Part shown: one piece after another, positions 52,267-60,886 of the stretch
Layout of the letters: every line of letters starts with the position of its first letter
Numbering within the stretch: position 1 is the stretch's first letter
Origin: Microbulbifer sp. Q7
Lineage (GTDB): Bacteria > Pseudomonadota > Gammaproteobacteria > Pseudomonadales > Cellvibrionaceae
DNA length: 64,000 nt
Direction of reading: 5' to 3'
Assembly (NCBI RefSeq): GCF_001639145.1
Contig: NZ_LROY01000001.1
Span: 1,056,501 to 1,120,500 of the forward strand
Position numbers and translations under genes: made by a program
The notes under the pieces: generated by a model
The model's database searches: none
What the model saw: only the letters and a program-made list of their open reading frames with translations
What the model was told of the DNA's origin: nothing

Positions 52267-53580
52267 CTATTGCGTTTGCAGAGGCTTGCGTAATACGCGG
52301 GAATTTCGCTGAATGTTGTACAGGGACTTGCGGCTGGTAGGCAGATCGCCGACGTCGACTTGTGTAAAACCCCGCTCGATAAACCAGTGCTCGGTCTGGG
52401 TGGTGAGTACGTAGATTTCGTCGAGGTCCAGTGCGCGAGCCTGCCGCTCCAGGTGTTGCAGCAGTTTGGCGCCACGACCGCCGCCACGGAACTCCGGGTG
52501 AATGGCTACGCAGGCGATCTCGGCCGCAATGGTATCTCCCTGGTCGTCCAGAATGGGATACAGCGCCGCGCAGGCCACCGGCGTGCCGTCCACCTCTACC
52601 AGCGTAAAATGGTCGATTTCGGATTCCAGTTTTTCCCGCGAGCGGCGCACCAGAATGCCCTGTTTTTCCAGCGGCCGAATCAGCCCGAGGATGCCGCCCA
52701 CGTCATTAATGCGGGCGCGACGAATCACCTCGTAGCTGTCCCGGTAGATCATGGTGCCGGCGCCTTCGCGGCTGAGCAGCTCTTGCAGTAGCGCGCCGTT
52801 GTCGGCGTAGCTGAGCAGGTGCACGCGCTGGGTGCCGGCGTTGCACGCACGGATGGCGCAGGTGAGTGTTTCGCTGTCTACGCTATCTGCTACGTCTTCG
52901 GCCTGATGAATACTCAGGTCATACACGGGCTGGCCATCGACCGCCAGTTGCGGGAGGTCGCGGAACAGAATCAGTTTCTCGGCGCGCAGCGCCTTGGCGG
53001 CTTCTGCGGCGAGATCGAGGTAGTTGAGATTGAACAGTTCGCCGGTCAGGGAGGTGCCGAACGGCGACAACAGTACTAGCGAATTTCCCTCCAGCGCGCG
53101 GCCGATGGCCTGCACTTCCATACGCCGTACCTGGCCGGTCCAGCGCATGTCGGTCCCATCAATGATGCCCACCGGGCGTGCGGTAACGAAGTTGCCGGAC
53201 ACCACTTTCAGTGCCGAGCGCGCCATGGGGGAGTCTGGCAGCCCCTGGGAAAAGGCCGCTTCAATTTCAAAGCGCAATTTGCCTACCGCCGCCTTGATAA
53301 CCTCCAGGGTTTCCCGGTCGGTAATGCGGGTGTTGCCCTGAAAGCGGCTTTCTATGCCGGCTTTTTCCAGAGCCTCATTGACCTGTACACGGGCGCCGTG
53401 GACCAGTACCAGTTTCACGCCCAGGCTGATCAGCAATGTGAGGTCGTGCACCAGATTGCGAAAGTTTTCGTGCTCAAAGCCTTCCCCGGGAATCGCTACC
53501 ACCAGGGTTCGCCCGCGCAGATCATTGATATAAGGCGCGGCGTTTCGGAACCAGTTGAGGGTCGTGGTTTCTGTATTCAC
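52267..53580 (-). CDS. argA: Amino-acid N-acetyltransferase (N-acetylglutamate synthase)
   Basis: This is the first enzyme of arginine synthesis, acetylating glutamate. The 437-residue protein has an N-terminal amino-acid kinase-like domain (about 1-285, VKLVLVHGARVQVNEALEKA), which holds the arginine feedback site in the family, and a C-terminal GNAT domain (about 290-430, EIACVAIHPEFRGGGRGAKL). I chose the GTG at 53580 (MNTETTTLNWFRN), matching the E. coli start region; a TTG at 53619 gives 13 more residues. argE lies upstream on the same strand, separated by a 114 bp repeat element. Confidence 0.95.
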   Translation of the reverse strand: MNTETTTLNWFRNAAPYINDLRGRTLVVAIPGEGFEHENFRNLVHDLTLLISLGVKLVLVHGARVQVNEALEKAGIESRFQGNTRITDRETLEVIKAAVGKLRFEIEAAFSQGLPDSPMARSALKVVSGNFVTARPVGIIDGTDMRWTGQVRRMEVQAIGRALEGNSLVLLSPFGTSLTGELFNLNYLDLAAEAAKALRAEKLILFRDLPQLAVDGQPVYDLSIHQAEDVADSVDSETLTCAIRACNAGTQRVHLLSYADNGALLQELLSREGAGTMIYRDSYEVIRRARINDVGGILGLIRPLEKQGILVRRSREKLESEIDHFTLVEVDGTPVACAALYPILDDQGDTIAAEIACVAIHPEFRGGGRGAKLLQHLERQARALDLDEIYVLTTQTEHWFIERGFTQVDVGDLPTSRKSLYNIQRNSRVLRKPLQTQ

Positions 53581-53687
53581 GGTTTTAGCATTCAAAAGAT
53601 GGAACGGAAGTTTGCACAATATACCGTATTTTCTGCGGACTTCCGTTGATTACTTTGGGATGGGAAAATCTCAATAGTTCACGCGAA

Positions 53688-53801
53688 GGCGTCGATGCCG
53701 GGTACGGGTTTGTGAGACCTTCTAAAACAGGGATGTTTTAGAAGAGCCCCCAGGGACGGGTTCACGGCGTGTCTCACAAACCCGTACCCGGTAGCGACGC
53801 C
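53688..53801. repeat. 114-bp nested inverted-repeat element between argE and argA
   Basis: The outer arms are 31 bp each (53688-53718 and 53771-53801) and match as inverse copies except at two positions; the shared core is GGGTACGGGTTTGTGAGAC. Inside them an inner hairpin with perfect 10-bp arms (CTTCTAAAAC/GTTTTAGAAG, loop AGGGAT) lies at 53719-53744, followed by a 26-bp unpaired stretch. No open frame of note is inside. This looks like a dispersed non-coding element (REP/MITE-like). Only this copy is in the window. Confidence 0.88.
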
Positions 53802-53828
53802 GCCACCGGATCGAAATGACAGGTACCA

Positions 53829-54983
53829 CTACAGGCAAAATCGCCCAATCATGCCCTTTAACACTTCCACCATCGGATCAATCCGCTCCAATCCGAGATA
53901 CTCGTCGGGCTGGTGTGCCTGATCGATATCACCGGGCCCAAGCACAATGGTCTGCATCCCCAGCTTCTGCAGGAAAGGCGCCTCGGTGGCAAAGGCCACG
54001 CTCTCGGCACTGTGCCCGGTCAGCTGCTCGGCCACCTGTACCAGCTCGGACTGGGCCGGCTCTTCGAACGCCTCCACACCGCCGATCAAGGAATCCAGCT
54101 CCAGCTGAATCTTGTCACCGCCCACCACGTTTTTCAGTCGCTGGTGCAACTCGCCACGCAACTCGTCCATGGGCATGCCGGGTAATGGACGCAGGTCGAA
54201 CTGCAACTCCGTATGCCCGCAAATGCGATTGGGATTGTCGCCACCGTGGATGCAGCCGAGGTTGAGAGTGGGTACCTGCACCGCAAACCCCGGATTCTGG
54301 TAACGCTCCTGCCACTCACCGCGCAATTTCAGGATTTCAGACATCGCGGTGTGCATCGCTTCCAGCGCGCTGGCGCCGTACGCAGGGTTGGAGGAGTGTC
54401 CCGCCTGGCCAGTGATCCGCAGGCGCTCCATCATCATGCCCTTGTGCATGCGGATGGGTTTCAGGCCCGTGGGCTCGCCGATAATGGCGTAGCGGGCCTT
54501 GGGCAAACCCGCCTTGACCAGTGCGCGGGCGCCGGACATGGAGGTTTCCTCGTCGGCGGTGGCGAGAATGATCAGCGGCTGCTGCAGGGGTTTGCCGGCA
54601 AAGGCTTTGGCGGCTTCAATGGCCAGCGGGAAAAAGCCCTTCATGTCGGTGCTGCCAAGACCGTACCAGCGGTTGTCGCGCTCGCTCAGTTTGAAGGGGT
54701 CCGATTGCCAGCGGTTGTCGTCGTAGGGCACCGTGTCGGTATGCCCGGCAAGCACCAGGCCGCCATCGCCACTGCCGAGGGTGGCGATCAGGTTGGCTTT
54801 GTGGGACTGGTCTTCCATGGGCATGATCTGCACGGAAAAACCGAGCGTCTCAAGCCATGCGGCCAACAGGTCGATAACGCCGCGGTTGCCCATATCCAGC
54901 TTGGGATTGGTGGCGCTGACACTGGGGCTGGCCACCAGTTGTTGCAGCTGGCTCTGTAGGTTTGGCAGCGTGCGGGTGCTCAT
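53829..54983 (-). CDS. argE: Acetylornithine deacetylase
   Basis: This M20 metallohydrolase releases ornithine from N-acetylornithine in the linear arginine pathway. The 384-residue protein has the zinc ligands in LVLAGHTDTVPYDDNRW (His/Asp) and ILATADEETSMSGARALVKA (Glu pair), and GEPTGLKPIRMHKGMM. Finding both argA and argE fits the linear pathway, where argJ is not needed. 30 bp downstream of the EamA transporter gene. Confidence 0.95.
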   Translation of the reverse strand: MSTRTLPNLQSQLQQLVASPSVSATNPKLDMGNRGVIDLLAAWLETLGFSVQIMPMEDQSHKANLIATLGSGDGGLVLAGHTDTVPYDDNRWQSDPFKLSERDNRWYGLGSTDMKGFFPLAIEAAKAFAGKPLQQPLIILATADEETSMSGARALVKAGLPKARYAIIGEPTGLKPIRMHKGMMMERLRITGQAGHSSNPAYGASALEAMHTAMSEILKLRGEWQERYQNPGFAVQVPTLNLGCIHGGDNPNRICGHTELQFDLRPLPGMPMDELRGELHQRLKNVVGGDKIQLELDSLIGGVEAFEEPAQSELVQVAEQLTGHSAESVAFATEAPFLQKLGMQTIVLGPGDIDQAHQPDEYLGLERIDPMVEVLKGMIGRFCL

Positions 54984-55013
54984 GGAACCTTTCCTTGCGT
55001 GTGAACGCGTTGT

Positions 55014-55883
55014 CTAGGGATGTTTGTTGCGCCACTCGCTGAGGGCGACGGCGGCGACAATTAAGAGTCCGCCGGCGATCAGTCGCGGCAGGTTCGCATC
55101 GCGGTTCCAGATCAGCAGGTTGACGATCAGGCCCGCGGGAATCAATACATTGTTCATGGCCGCCAGCGTGGCCGGGGAAACCTGTGTGGCACCCTTGTTC
55201 CACAGAAAGTAGCCGATACCGGACGCCACTGCGCCGAGCCAGAGTAGCACGCTCCATTGCACCGCACCGGTGGGGTACTGCGGCTTGCCCAGTAGTAGCC
55301 AGGCAATGGCGGCCACAATACTGGCGCCGATAAAAAACCAGCCGAACGTCTGTCGCGGCGGCAGCGACTTGCCACGCTCGCCGCTGGATTGCATAAACTG
55401 CCTGTAGGCTACCTGGCCGCTGGCGAAGCACAGGTTGGCGCCTTGAACCACCAAAAAGCCGAGCCAGTAATCATCGCTCAGGCTATCCCAGCGGATAATG
55501 GCGGCACCGGCCACAGCAATCGCGGCCACCAGCAGGTTCCACAGGCTATTGCGCAGCGAGAGCCGGCGCGCCAGCAGGTTGTAGATCAGCGCAATATATA
55601 CCGGTGTGAAAATAGTAAACAGCAGTACTTCCGGCACGCTCAGCAAAAGAAACGACTGGTAGTAGAACAGGTACATCAGACCCAGCTGAATGGCACCAAT
55701 GGCCATCAGGGTTACGGCGGTGCGCGGTGGCGTGCGCCAGTTGAGAAAGGGCAGAAAGACCAGGGTTGCCAGCAGCACACGGGTGAGCACGGAAAAATAG
55801 CTGTCCACCTGGCCTGCCAGGTAGACCCCGATCAGGCTGAAAGAAAAGGCCCACAGTAGGGTGACAATGATCAGAAGTAGCAT
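55014..55883 (-). CDS. DMT superfamily (EamA) transporter
   Basis: The 289-residue membrane protein has about ten helices as two EamA repeats. The first begins LLLIIVTLLWAFSFSLIGVY and the second includes LWLGAVASGIGYFLWNKGAT, the EamA signature. Family members export amino acids or metabolites. Its position just before argE on the same strand hints at amino-acid efflux, but nothing in the sequence fixes the substrate. Confidence 0.88.
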   Translation of the reverse strand: MLLLIIVTLLWAFSFSLIGVYLAGQVDSYFSVLTRVLLATLVFLPFLNWRTPPRTAVTLMAIGAIQLGLMYLFYYQSFLLLSVPEVLLFTIFTPVYIALIYNLLARRLSLRNSLWNLLVAAIAVAGAAIIRWDSLSDDYWLGFLVVQGANLCFASGQVAYRQFMQSSGERGKSLPPRQTFGWFFIGASIVAAIAWLLLGKPQYPTGAVQWSVLLWLGAVASGIGYFLWNKGATQVSPATLAAMNNVLIPAGLIVNLLIWNRDANLPRLIAGGLLIVAAVALSEWRNKHP

Positions 55884-55889
55884 GAACAG

Positions 55890-56369
55890 GTGTTTCCATT
55901 GAATTCGCTGGTGGATTACAAAGCGTTAACCGCGTTAGCGCAATTGGTTGCGCGCCTGCAAAAGGTGCGGGCGTTCAGTTTTACTGCCAGCAACGGGCCC
56001 GGTTCAAAAACCAACTGGCGAGGTCACGGCCGTGGGGATGTGACGGTTACCAGTTGCGGAGCCCATACCCTGTTCGCCGAGCGGGCAGAATTTACCGATG
56101 CGGATGGTCATAAGATTGACCTGCAGAACACTTACCGCTGGACCCGTTGCCCCGCCGTTGTTCGCCTTGAACACCTGCGGCGTGCGCAGCCGGTGCTCCT
56201 GTTCAACCTTGCACCGATGACCGAGCACGGGTTTCGCCACCAGGCACCGCACTTGTGTGGTGAGGATACCTACACCGCTGACCTGATTCTGCACGCGGAT
56301 GAAATCGAATTGATCTGGCAGATTCACGGGCCGCGCAAAAACGAGCGTTTGCATTATCACTACTGGTAG
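55890..56369 (+). CDS. DUF6314 family protein
   Basis: This 159-residue cytoplasmic protein shows KVRAFSFTASNGPGSKTNWR, GRGDVTVT and HLCGEDTYTADLILHADEIE, then HGPRKNERLHYHYW at the end, the DUF6314 pattern. The likely fold is a beta-barrel. Function unknown. The start is uncertain: a GTG at 55890 overlaps the likely promoter of the divergent transporter, and a TTG at 55899 is possible. Confidence 0.78.
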   Translation: MFPLNSLVDYKALTALAQLVARLQKVRAFSFTASNGPGSKTNWRGHGRGDVTVTSCGAHTLFAERAEFTDADGHKIDLQNTYRWTRCPAVVRLEHLRRAQPVLLFNLAPMTEHGFRHQAPHLCGEDTYTADLILHADEIELIWQIHGPRKNERLHYHYW

Positions 56370-56483
56370 ACCCTGTTTTTACCGTGAAAACAGGATACCC
56401 TCGTCCCCATTCTTACCCATATTATTCTGACCCATTTTCTCCTGACCGATAGTCTCGTGATGGATACCCGTGGAGAACGTGAC

Positions 56484-57749
56484 ATGCCCACCAAGCGCCA
56501 ACTAATAAAAACCGCCGCGCTGCTGGCGATGACGCCGGCACTGCCACTGCGCGCCGCCACCGACGCCGCGCCCGCCGAGCCAAAGCCCAAATCCCTGCTC
56601 GCCGGCGTACAGCCGATTCAAGTGTCCGAGCGGCAGGCGCGGGTCGAGAAGGCGCAAGCGCTGATGGGCAAGGCCGGTATCGATGCCATGGTGCTGGAAC
56701 CCGGTGCCGCCATGCTGTACTTCGCCGGGATTCGCTGGTGGCGCTCGGAGCGCCTGACCTGTGTGGTGATTCCCCGGCGCGGCGATATTGCCGTGGTGAC
56801 GCCATTTTTTGAAGAGCCCTCGGTGCGCGAGTCCATGACCTTTGGCGAGGATGTACGCACCTGGCACGAACACGAGAGCCCGTTTGCGCGGGTGGCTTCG
56901 GTGCTCAAGGACCGCGGCATCAAGAGCGGCACCCTTGGCCTTGAGGCCTCGGTGCGCTGGTTTGTGGCCGACGGCCTGCGAGACGCCCTGCCCGGGTTCA
57001 AGCTGGTGAGTGCCGACCCGGTTACCCGCGGCTGCCGTATGGTCAAGAGTCCGGCAGAGCTGGCGCTGATGAAAAAGGCCAACGAAATTACCCTGGCCGC
57101 CTATGGCATGGTGTGGAAGCAGTTGCGCCCGGGGATGACACCGGCCGACGTCAACCAGCGGATGCGCGAGGCGCAGACCAGCCTGGGCGGGCAGGGCGTG
57201 TGGACCATGGCCCTGTTTGGCGAGGGCAGCGCCTATCCCCACGGCACCGATCAGCCGCAGCAGATTCGCGAAGGCCAGATTGTGCTGATGGACTGCGGCT
57301 GCAGTGTCGAAGGTTACCAGTCGGACATTTCCCGCACCTTCGTGTACGGGGAGCCCAGCAAAAAACAGCAAAAAATCTGGCAGCTGGTGCGCGAGGGGCA
57401 GAATGTGGCGTTTGAGGCCGCCAAGCTCGGTGCGCCGGCGGGCAGTGTCGACGACGCGGTGCGCGCGTTCTATCTGAAAAATGGCTTCGGGCCGGATTAC
57501 CGTCTGCCCGGACTGTCCCATCGCACCGGCCACGGCATTGGCATGGAAGGGCACGAGCCGGTGAATTTTGTGCGCGGCGAAAAAACCGAGTTGGCACCGG
57601 GCATGTGTTTTTCCAATGAACCGGGCATTTATCTGCCGGGTGAGTTCGGTGTGCGTCTGGAAGACTGCCTGTACATGACGGAGAAGGGGCCTGCCTGGTT
57701 TACCGTACCGCCAGACAGCCTCGCCAGCCCACTGGGGCGCCTGGGTTGA
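56484..57749 (+). CDS. Exported M24 family metallopeptidase (Xaa-Pro dipeptidase-like)
   Basis: The 421-residue protein has an N-terminal signal peptide with a KR in the twin-arginine position (TKRQLIKTAALLAMTPALPL), then a creatinase-like N-domain and an M24 catalytic domain. Metal ligands are seen in LMDCGCSVEGYQSDISRTF, HRTGHGIGMEGHEPVNF, SNEPGIYLPG and GVRLEDCLYMT. The ATG at 56484 follows GGAGAACGTGAC. It differs from PepP at 17.7 kb, which has no signal peptide. It probably removes Xaa-Pro units in the periplasm. Confidence 0.9.
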   Translation: MPTKRQLIKTAALLAMTPALPLRAATDAAPAEPKPKSLLAGVQPIQVSERQARVEKAQALMGKAGIDAMVLEPGAAMLYFAGIRWWRSERLTCVVIPRRGDIAVVTPFFEEPSVRESMTFGEDVRTWHEHESPFARVASVLKDRGIKSGTLGLEASVRWFVADGLRDALPGFKLVSADPVTRGCRMVKSPAELALMKKANEITLAAYGMVWKQLRPGMTPADVNQRMREAQTSLGGQGVWTMALFGEGSAYPHGTDQPQQIREGQIVLMDCGCSVEGYQSDISRTFVYGEPSKKQQKIWQLVREGQNVAFEAAKLGAPAGSVDDAVRAFYLKNGFGPDYRLPGLSHRTGHGIGMEGHEPVNFVRGEKTELAPGMCFSNEPGIYLPGEFGVRLEDCLYMTEKGPAWFTVPPDSLASPLGRLG

Positions 57750-57766
57750 TCCCAGGCAAATTCCCG

Positions 57767-58576
57767 CTAGAGGGTGATCTGCCCGCGCAGATAGGTAACG
57801 GCGCGTCCGCGCATGATCACCCGCTCCCCCTTCAGCGCGCAATCCAGCTCGCCACCGCGGGCTGAAATCTGTTTCGCCTTGAGTGACGTCTTATCCAGCT
57901 TTGTTGCCCAGAAAGGCACCATATAAGTGTGGGCAGAACCGGTTACCGGGTCTTCATCAATGCCAATTGCCGGGGCGAAGAAGCGGCTGACGAAGTCACA
58001 GTCAAATCCATCACCGGGCGCGGTACAGATTACCCCCTTGTAGGGAAGCCTGGCCACGGCGCGCATATCTGGATCGAGTCCGGCGACGATGTTCGCGGAG
58101 GCAAACTCCACCAGTAGCTGGTCGTCGGAACCGGGGACCTCCATGGCCGACAGGGGCTCGGCGTTCAGCGCTTCGGCGTATTCTTTGCCGAGGCTGATCG
58201 GCTGGATGTTCTGGGCCGGGAAATCAAGGGCCAGCCGCTCCCCTTCACCCTCTCTTTCCCGGCGCACGATCAGTTCGCCGCTGCGGGTGAAGAAGTGTAT
58301 TTCATCGTCAATAAAACCCAGTTCCGTCCACAGCAGGTGCGCAGTGACCAGGGTGGCGTGGCCACACAAGGGGACCTCTTCGCCGGGGGTAAACCAGCGC
58401 AGCTCGAAGCCGTGGCCGGCAGGGACGGTGAACGCGGTTTCCGCGAGGTTGTTCTCGGCGGCGATCTGTTGCAGCAGTCGGTCGTCGAGCCAGCGGGTCA
58501 GCGGTACATAGGCGGCGGGGTTGCCGCGAAAGAGTTCCGAGGTAAAGGCGTCGGCCTGGTAGATGGGCAGTTGCAT
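57767..58576 (-). CDS. PhzF family isomerase-like protein
   Basis: The 269-residue protein has the N-terminal YQADAFTSELFRGNPAAYVP, the catalytic Glu in ENNLAETAFTV, FELRWFTPGEEVPLCGHATL and DEDPVTGSAHTYMVPFW. PhzF relatives catalyse double-bond isomerisation of small metabolites; most, like this one, are not in phenazine clusters. It converges on the M24 gene with 17 bp between stops. Function otherwise unknown. Confidence 0.9.
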   Translation of the reverse strand: MQLPIYQADAFTSELFRGNPAAYVPLTRWLDDRLLQQIAAENNLAETAFTVPAGHGFELRWFTPGEEVPLCGHATLVTAHLLWTELGFIDDEIHFFTRSGELIVRREREGEGERLALDFPAQNIQPISLGKEYAEALNAEPLSAMEVPGSDDQLLVEFASANIVAGLDPDMRAVARLPYKGVICTAPGDGFDCDFVSRFFAPAIGIDEDPVTGSAHTYMVPFWATKLDKTSLKAKQISARGGELDCALKGERVIMRGRAVTYLRGQITL

Positions 58577-58604
58577 GGAGGAGTCCTTCTCACATTACCA
58601 GCAT

Positions 58605-58637
58605 AAAAAAAGGGAGCGCTCGGAGGCACTCCCTTTT
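58605..58637 (-). terminator. Intrinsic terminator of the DUF47-pit operon
   Basis: On the minus strand, AAAAGGGAGTG and CGCTCCCTTTT arms are followed by a run of T. It lies 56 bp after the pit stop. Confidence 0.85.
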
Positions 58638-58692
58638 GTATCAGGGGCGGTGGGTAATTGCCATTACCCTCTGCCGTTTTAGCAGCCCCTTT

Positions 58693-59970
58693 TTACCAAC
58701 TAAAGACGCCCTTGAAGAAGAAGAAGAACAGGATCGCCAGGCCGGCACCCGCGGGCAGGGTGACAATCCAAGAGGCGGCGATGGTAGTGATCATGCGCAG
58801 GTTGAGCGCGCCTATACCGCGTGCCAGACCAACCCCCAGTACCGCTCCCACCAGAGTGTGGGTGGTGGAGATGGGCAGGCCGGTGCCGGAGGCGAGTACC
58901 ACGGTGGCAGCCGCACCCAGCTCGGCGGCAAACCCGCGGCTCGGGGTCAGCTCGGTAATCTTGCGGCCGATGGTCGCCATTACCTTGAAACCGTAGGTGG
59001 CGAGGCCCACCACGATACCGGCACCACCCAGCAGCAGGATCCACGGTGGCATCACCGCTTTGGCAGTAACCGTGCCCTGTTGCACGGTGTTCACCACCGC
59101 GGCCAGCGGGCCGACGGCATTAGCCACATCGTTGGAACCGTGGGCAAATGCCATGGCACAGGCGGTGAAGATCATCAGGATGGCAAACACGCGCTCCACG
59201 TTGGCAAAGCGATTGTCTTTTTCCATCGCTGGATCGCGCTTGATGCGCTTCAGCAGCACCATGCCGATGGCCATGACCACCAGACCCATCACCCCGGCAA
59301 TCAGCGCGTCCTGCAGGAAACTCAGGGTAATACCCGCATCTTTGAAGACGTGCTTGAGGCCCTTGGTGAGGGTCACCATGGAGATCATCCAGCCCACCGC
59401 AAACATATAGACTGGGATGTAGCGCTTGGCGTTGGTGAAGGGGTCTTCGGTGTTGAGGATCAGTCGCTGCACGCTTCTGAATAACAAGAACGAGATGGTA
59501 CCGGCGAGCACCGGTGAGACCACCCAGCTGGCCACAATACTGGCCACCTTGCCCCAGGCCACCGCGTCCACCGAGATACCCACCGCAGAGAAGCCGACAA
59601 TGGCGCCGACAATGGAGTGGGTGGTGGAAACCGGCCAGCCCAGGATACTGGCGATCATCAGCCAGGTGCCCGCAGCCAGCAGGGCGGAGAGCATGCCGTA
59701 CACCAGTAGCTCTGGTGTGTCGTTAAACAGGTCCGGGGCAATGATGCCCTTGCGGATGGTCGAGGTCACTTCACCGCCGGCCAGATAGGCGCCGGCAAAC
59801 TCGAAGATCATGGCGATGATAATCGCCTGTTTGATGGTCAGTGCGCGGGAGCCCACGGAGGTGCCCATGGCGTTGGCCACATCGTTGGCGCCCACACCCC
59901 AGGCCATGAAAAATCCGAACACACAGGCCAGAATCAGAAAGATATGGCCGTATTGAGCAATGATATCCAC
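58693..59970 (-). CDS. pit: PiT family inorganic phosphate transporter
   Basis: The 425-residue inner-membrane carrier takes up phosphate, probably as a metal-phosphate complex with protons. It carries the two PiT signature repeats, GVGANDVANAMGTSVGS and AHGSNDVANAVGPLAAV, and MIFEFAGAYLAGGEVTSTIR. It lies 15 bp after the DUF47 gene, the common partner of Pit transporters, so the two form an operon. Confidence 0.95.
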   Translation of the reverse strand: MDIIAQYGHIFLILACVFGFFMAWGVGANDVANAMGTSVGSRALTIKQAIIIAMIFEFAGAYLAGGEVTSTIRKGIIAPDLFNDTPELLVYGMLSALLAAGTWLMIASILGWPVSTTHSIVGAIVGFSAVGISVDAVAWGKVASIVASWVVSPVLAGTISFLLFRSVQRLILNTEDPFTNAKRYIPVYMFAVGWMISMVTLTKGLKHVFKDAGITLSFLQDALIAGVMGLVVMAIGMVLLKRIKRDPAMEKDNRFANVERVFAILMIFTACAMAFAHGSNDVANAVGPLAAVVNTVQQGTVTAKAVMPPWILLLGGAGIVVGLATYGFKVMATIGRKITELTPSRGFAAELGAAATVVLASGTGLPISTTHTLVGAVLGVGLARGIGALNLRMITTIAASWIVTLPAGAGLAILFFFFFKGVFSW

Positions 59971-59985
59971 GTTTTCTCTCCCCGC

Positions 59986-60663
59986 TTAGCGCGCCAGTAG
60001 CAACTGCAATCGGTTACCCACGCCGTGGGCCTCATCTGCCAGGTCTCCGACCCACTCGATCACCCGGTAGAGGAAAATCACGTCTACCGGCGGCAGGTCT
60101 TTTTCTAATTTGAACAGTGCCGCGCGCACTTTTACTTCGAGTTCGTCGGACTTGCGTTCGAGGTCGTCCAGTTCTTCCGTCATGCGGCGGGCGATATCCA
60201 CTTCGCGGCCGGAAAAGCCGGATTCCAGCAGTTCGTCCAGCTCGTTGATGGCTGTCAGCGCCTGGGCAGAGGTGGCCACGGCACTTTCGACAAAGGTGGT
60301 CATCATGGGGTGCATGGATTCCGGGAACTGCATCTGGCGGCCAATGGTTAGGCCGGCGATGTCCTGGGCCTTGTTGGCGACCTTGTCCTGCACGTGCAGC
60401 AGCTCCAGCAGATCGCTGCGGGAGACCGGCATAAACAGGCTGTCCGGTAGGTGCAGGCGCAGGTCTTTTTTGATGTCGTCGGCGCGGTTCTCGCTGGCGG
60501 AGATCCGTTGCTGAATGGTTTTGGCAGTGCTGAAGTCGCCCTGCATAAGGGCTTCAAAGAAGGGCACCAGATCCGCTGACGCCTCGTGGGCGGTCGCCAT
60601 GTGCTCCTTGATCGGCTTGATCGGCGAGCGGCCGAACAGGTTGGCGATATTGGACAGGGGCAT
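59986..60663 (-). CDS. DUF47/TIGR00153 PhoU-like Pit accessory protein
   Basis: The 225-residue cytoplasmic helical protein starts MPLSNIANLFGRSPIKPIKE and has SADLVPFFEALMQGDFSTAK and LLELLHVQDKVANKAQDIAG, the TIGR00153 pattern. It is related to PhoU and thought to control the adjacent Pit carrier. The ATG at 60663 follows AAAAAGGAACAG. The open frame runs another 66 residues upstream without support. Confidence 0.92.
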   Translation of the reverse strand: MPLSNIANLFGRSPIKPIKEHMATAHEASADLVPFFEALMQGDFSTAKTIQQRISASENRADDIKKDLRLHLPDSLFMPVSRSDLLELLHVQDKVANKAQDIAGLTIGRQMQFPESMHPMMTTFVESAVATSAQALTAINELDELLESGFSGREVDIARRMTEELDDLERKSDELEVKVRAALFKLEKDLPPVDVIFLYRVIEWVGDLADEAHGVGNRLQLLLAR

Positions 60664-60886
60664 GGTCTGTTCCTTTTTCCGGTCCTGACAGTTGATTGAA
60701 AAGCCGCTTGGTTGGACTCTTGGCAGAACAAGAGACGGCCGAATTGGGCGGCATGGTACCCCAACATGTGCGCAGGTCACAGTGACGCTGTGGTTCCACT
60801 GCCCTGAGGTGGACCTGCTGCACTGTTGCTGACCGCCGTAAGCGCTACAATGCCCCCTCATAATAAGCGCAAACGGGAAACATGGT

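Noticed and set aside
56502..57842. 446-residue minus-strand open frame opposite the M24 peptidase
   Set aside because: His/Gly/Arg-rich shadow with no motif; the plus strand encodes all M24 metal ligands.
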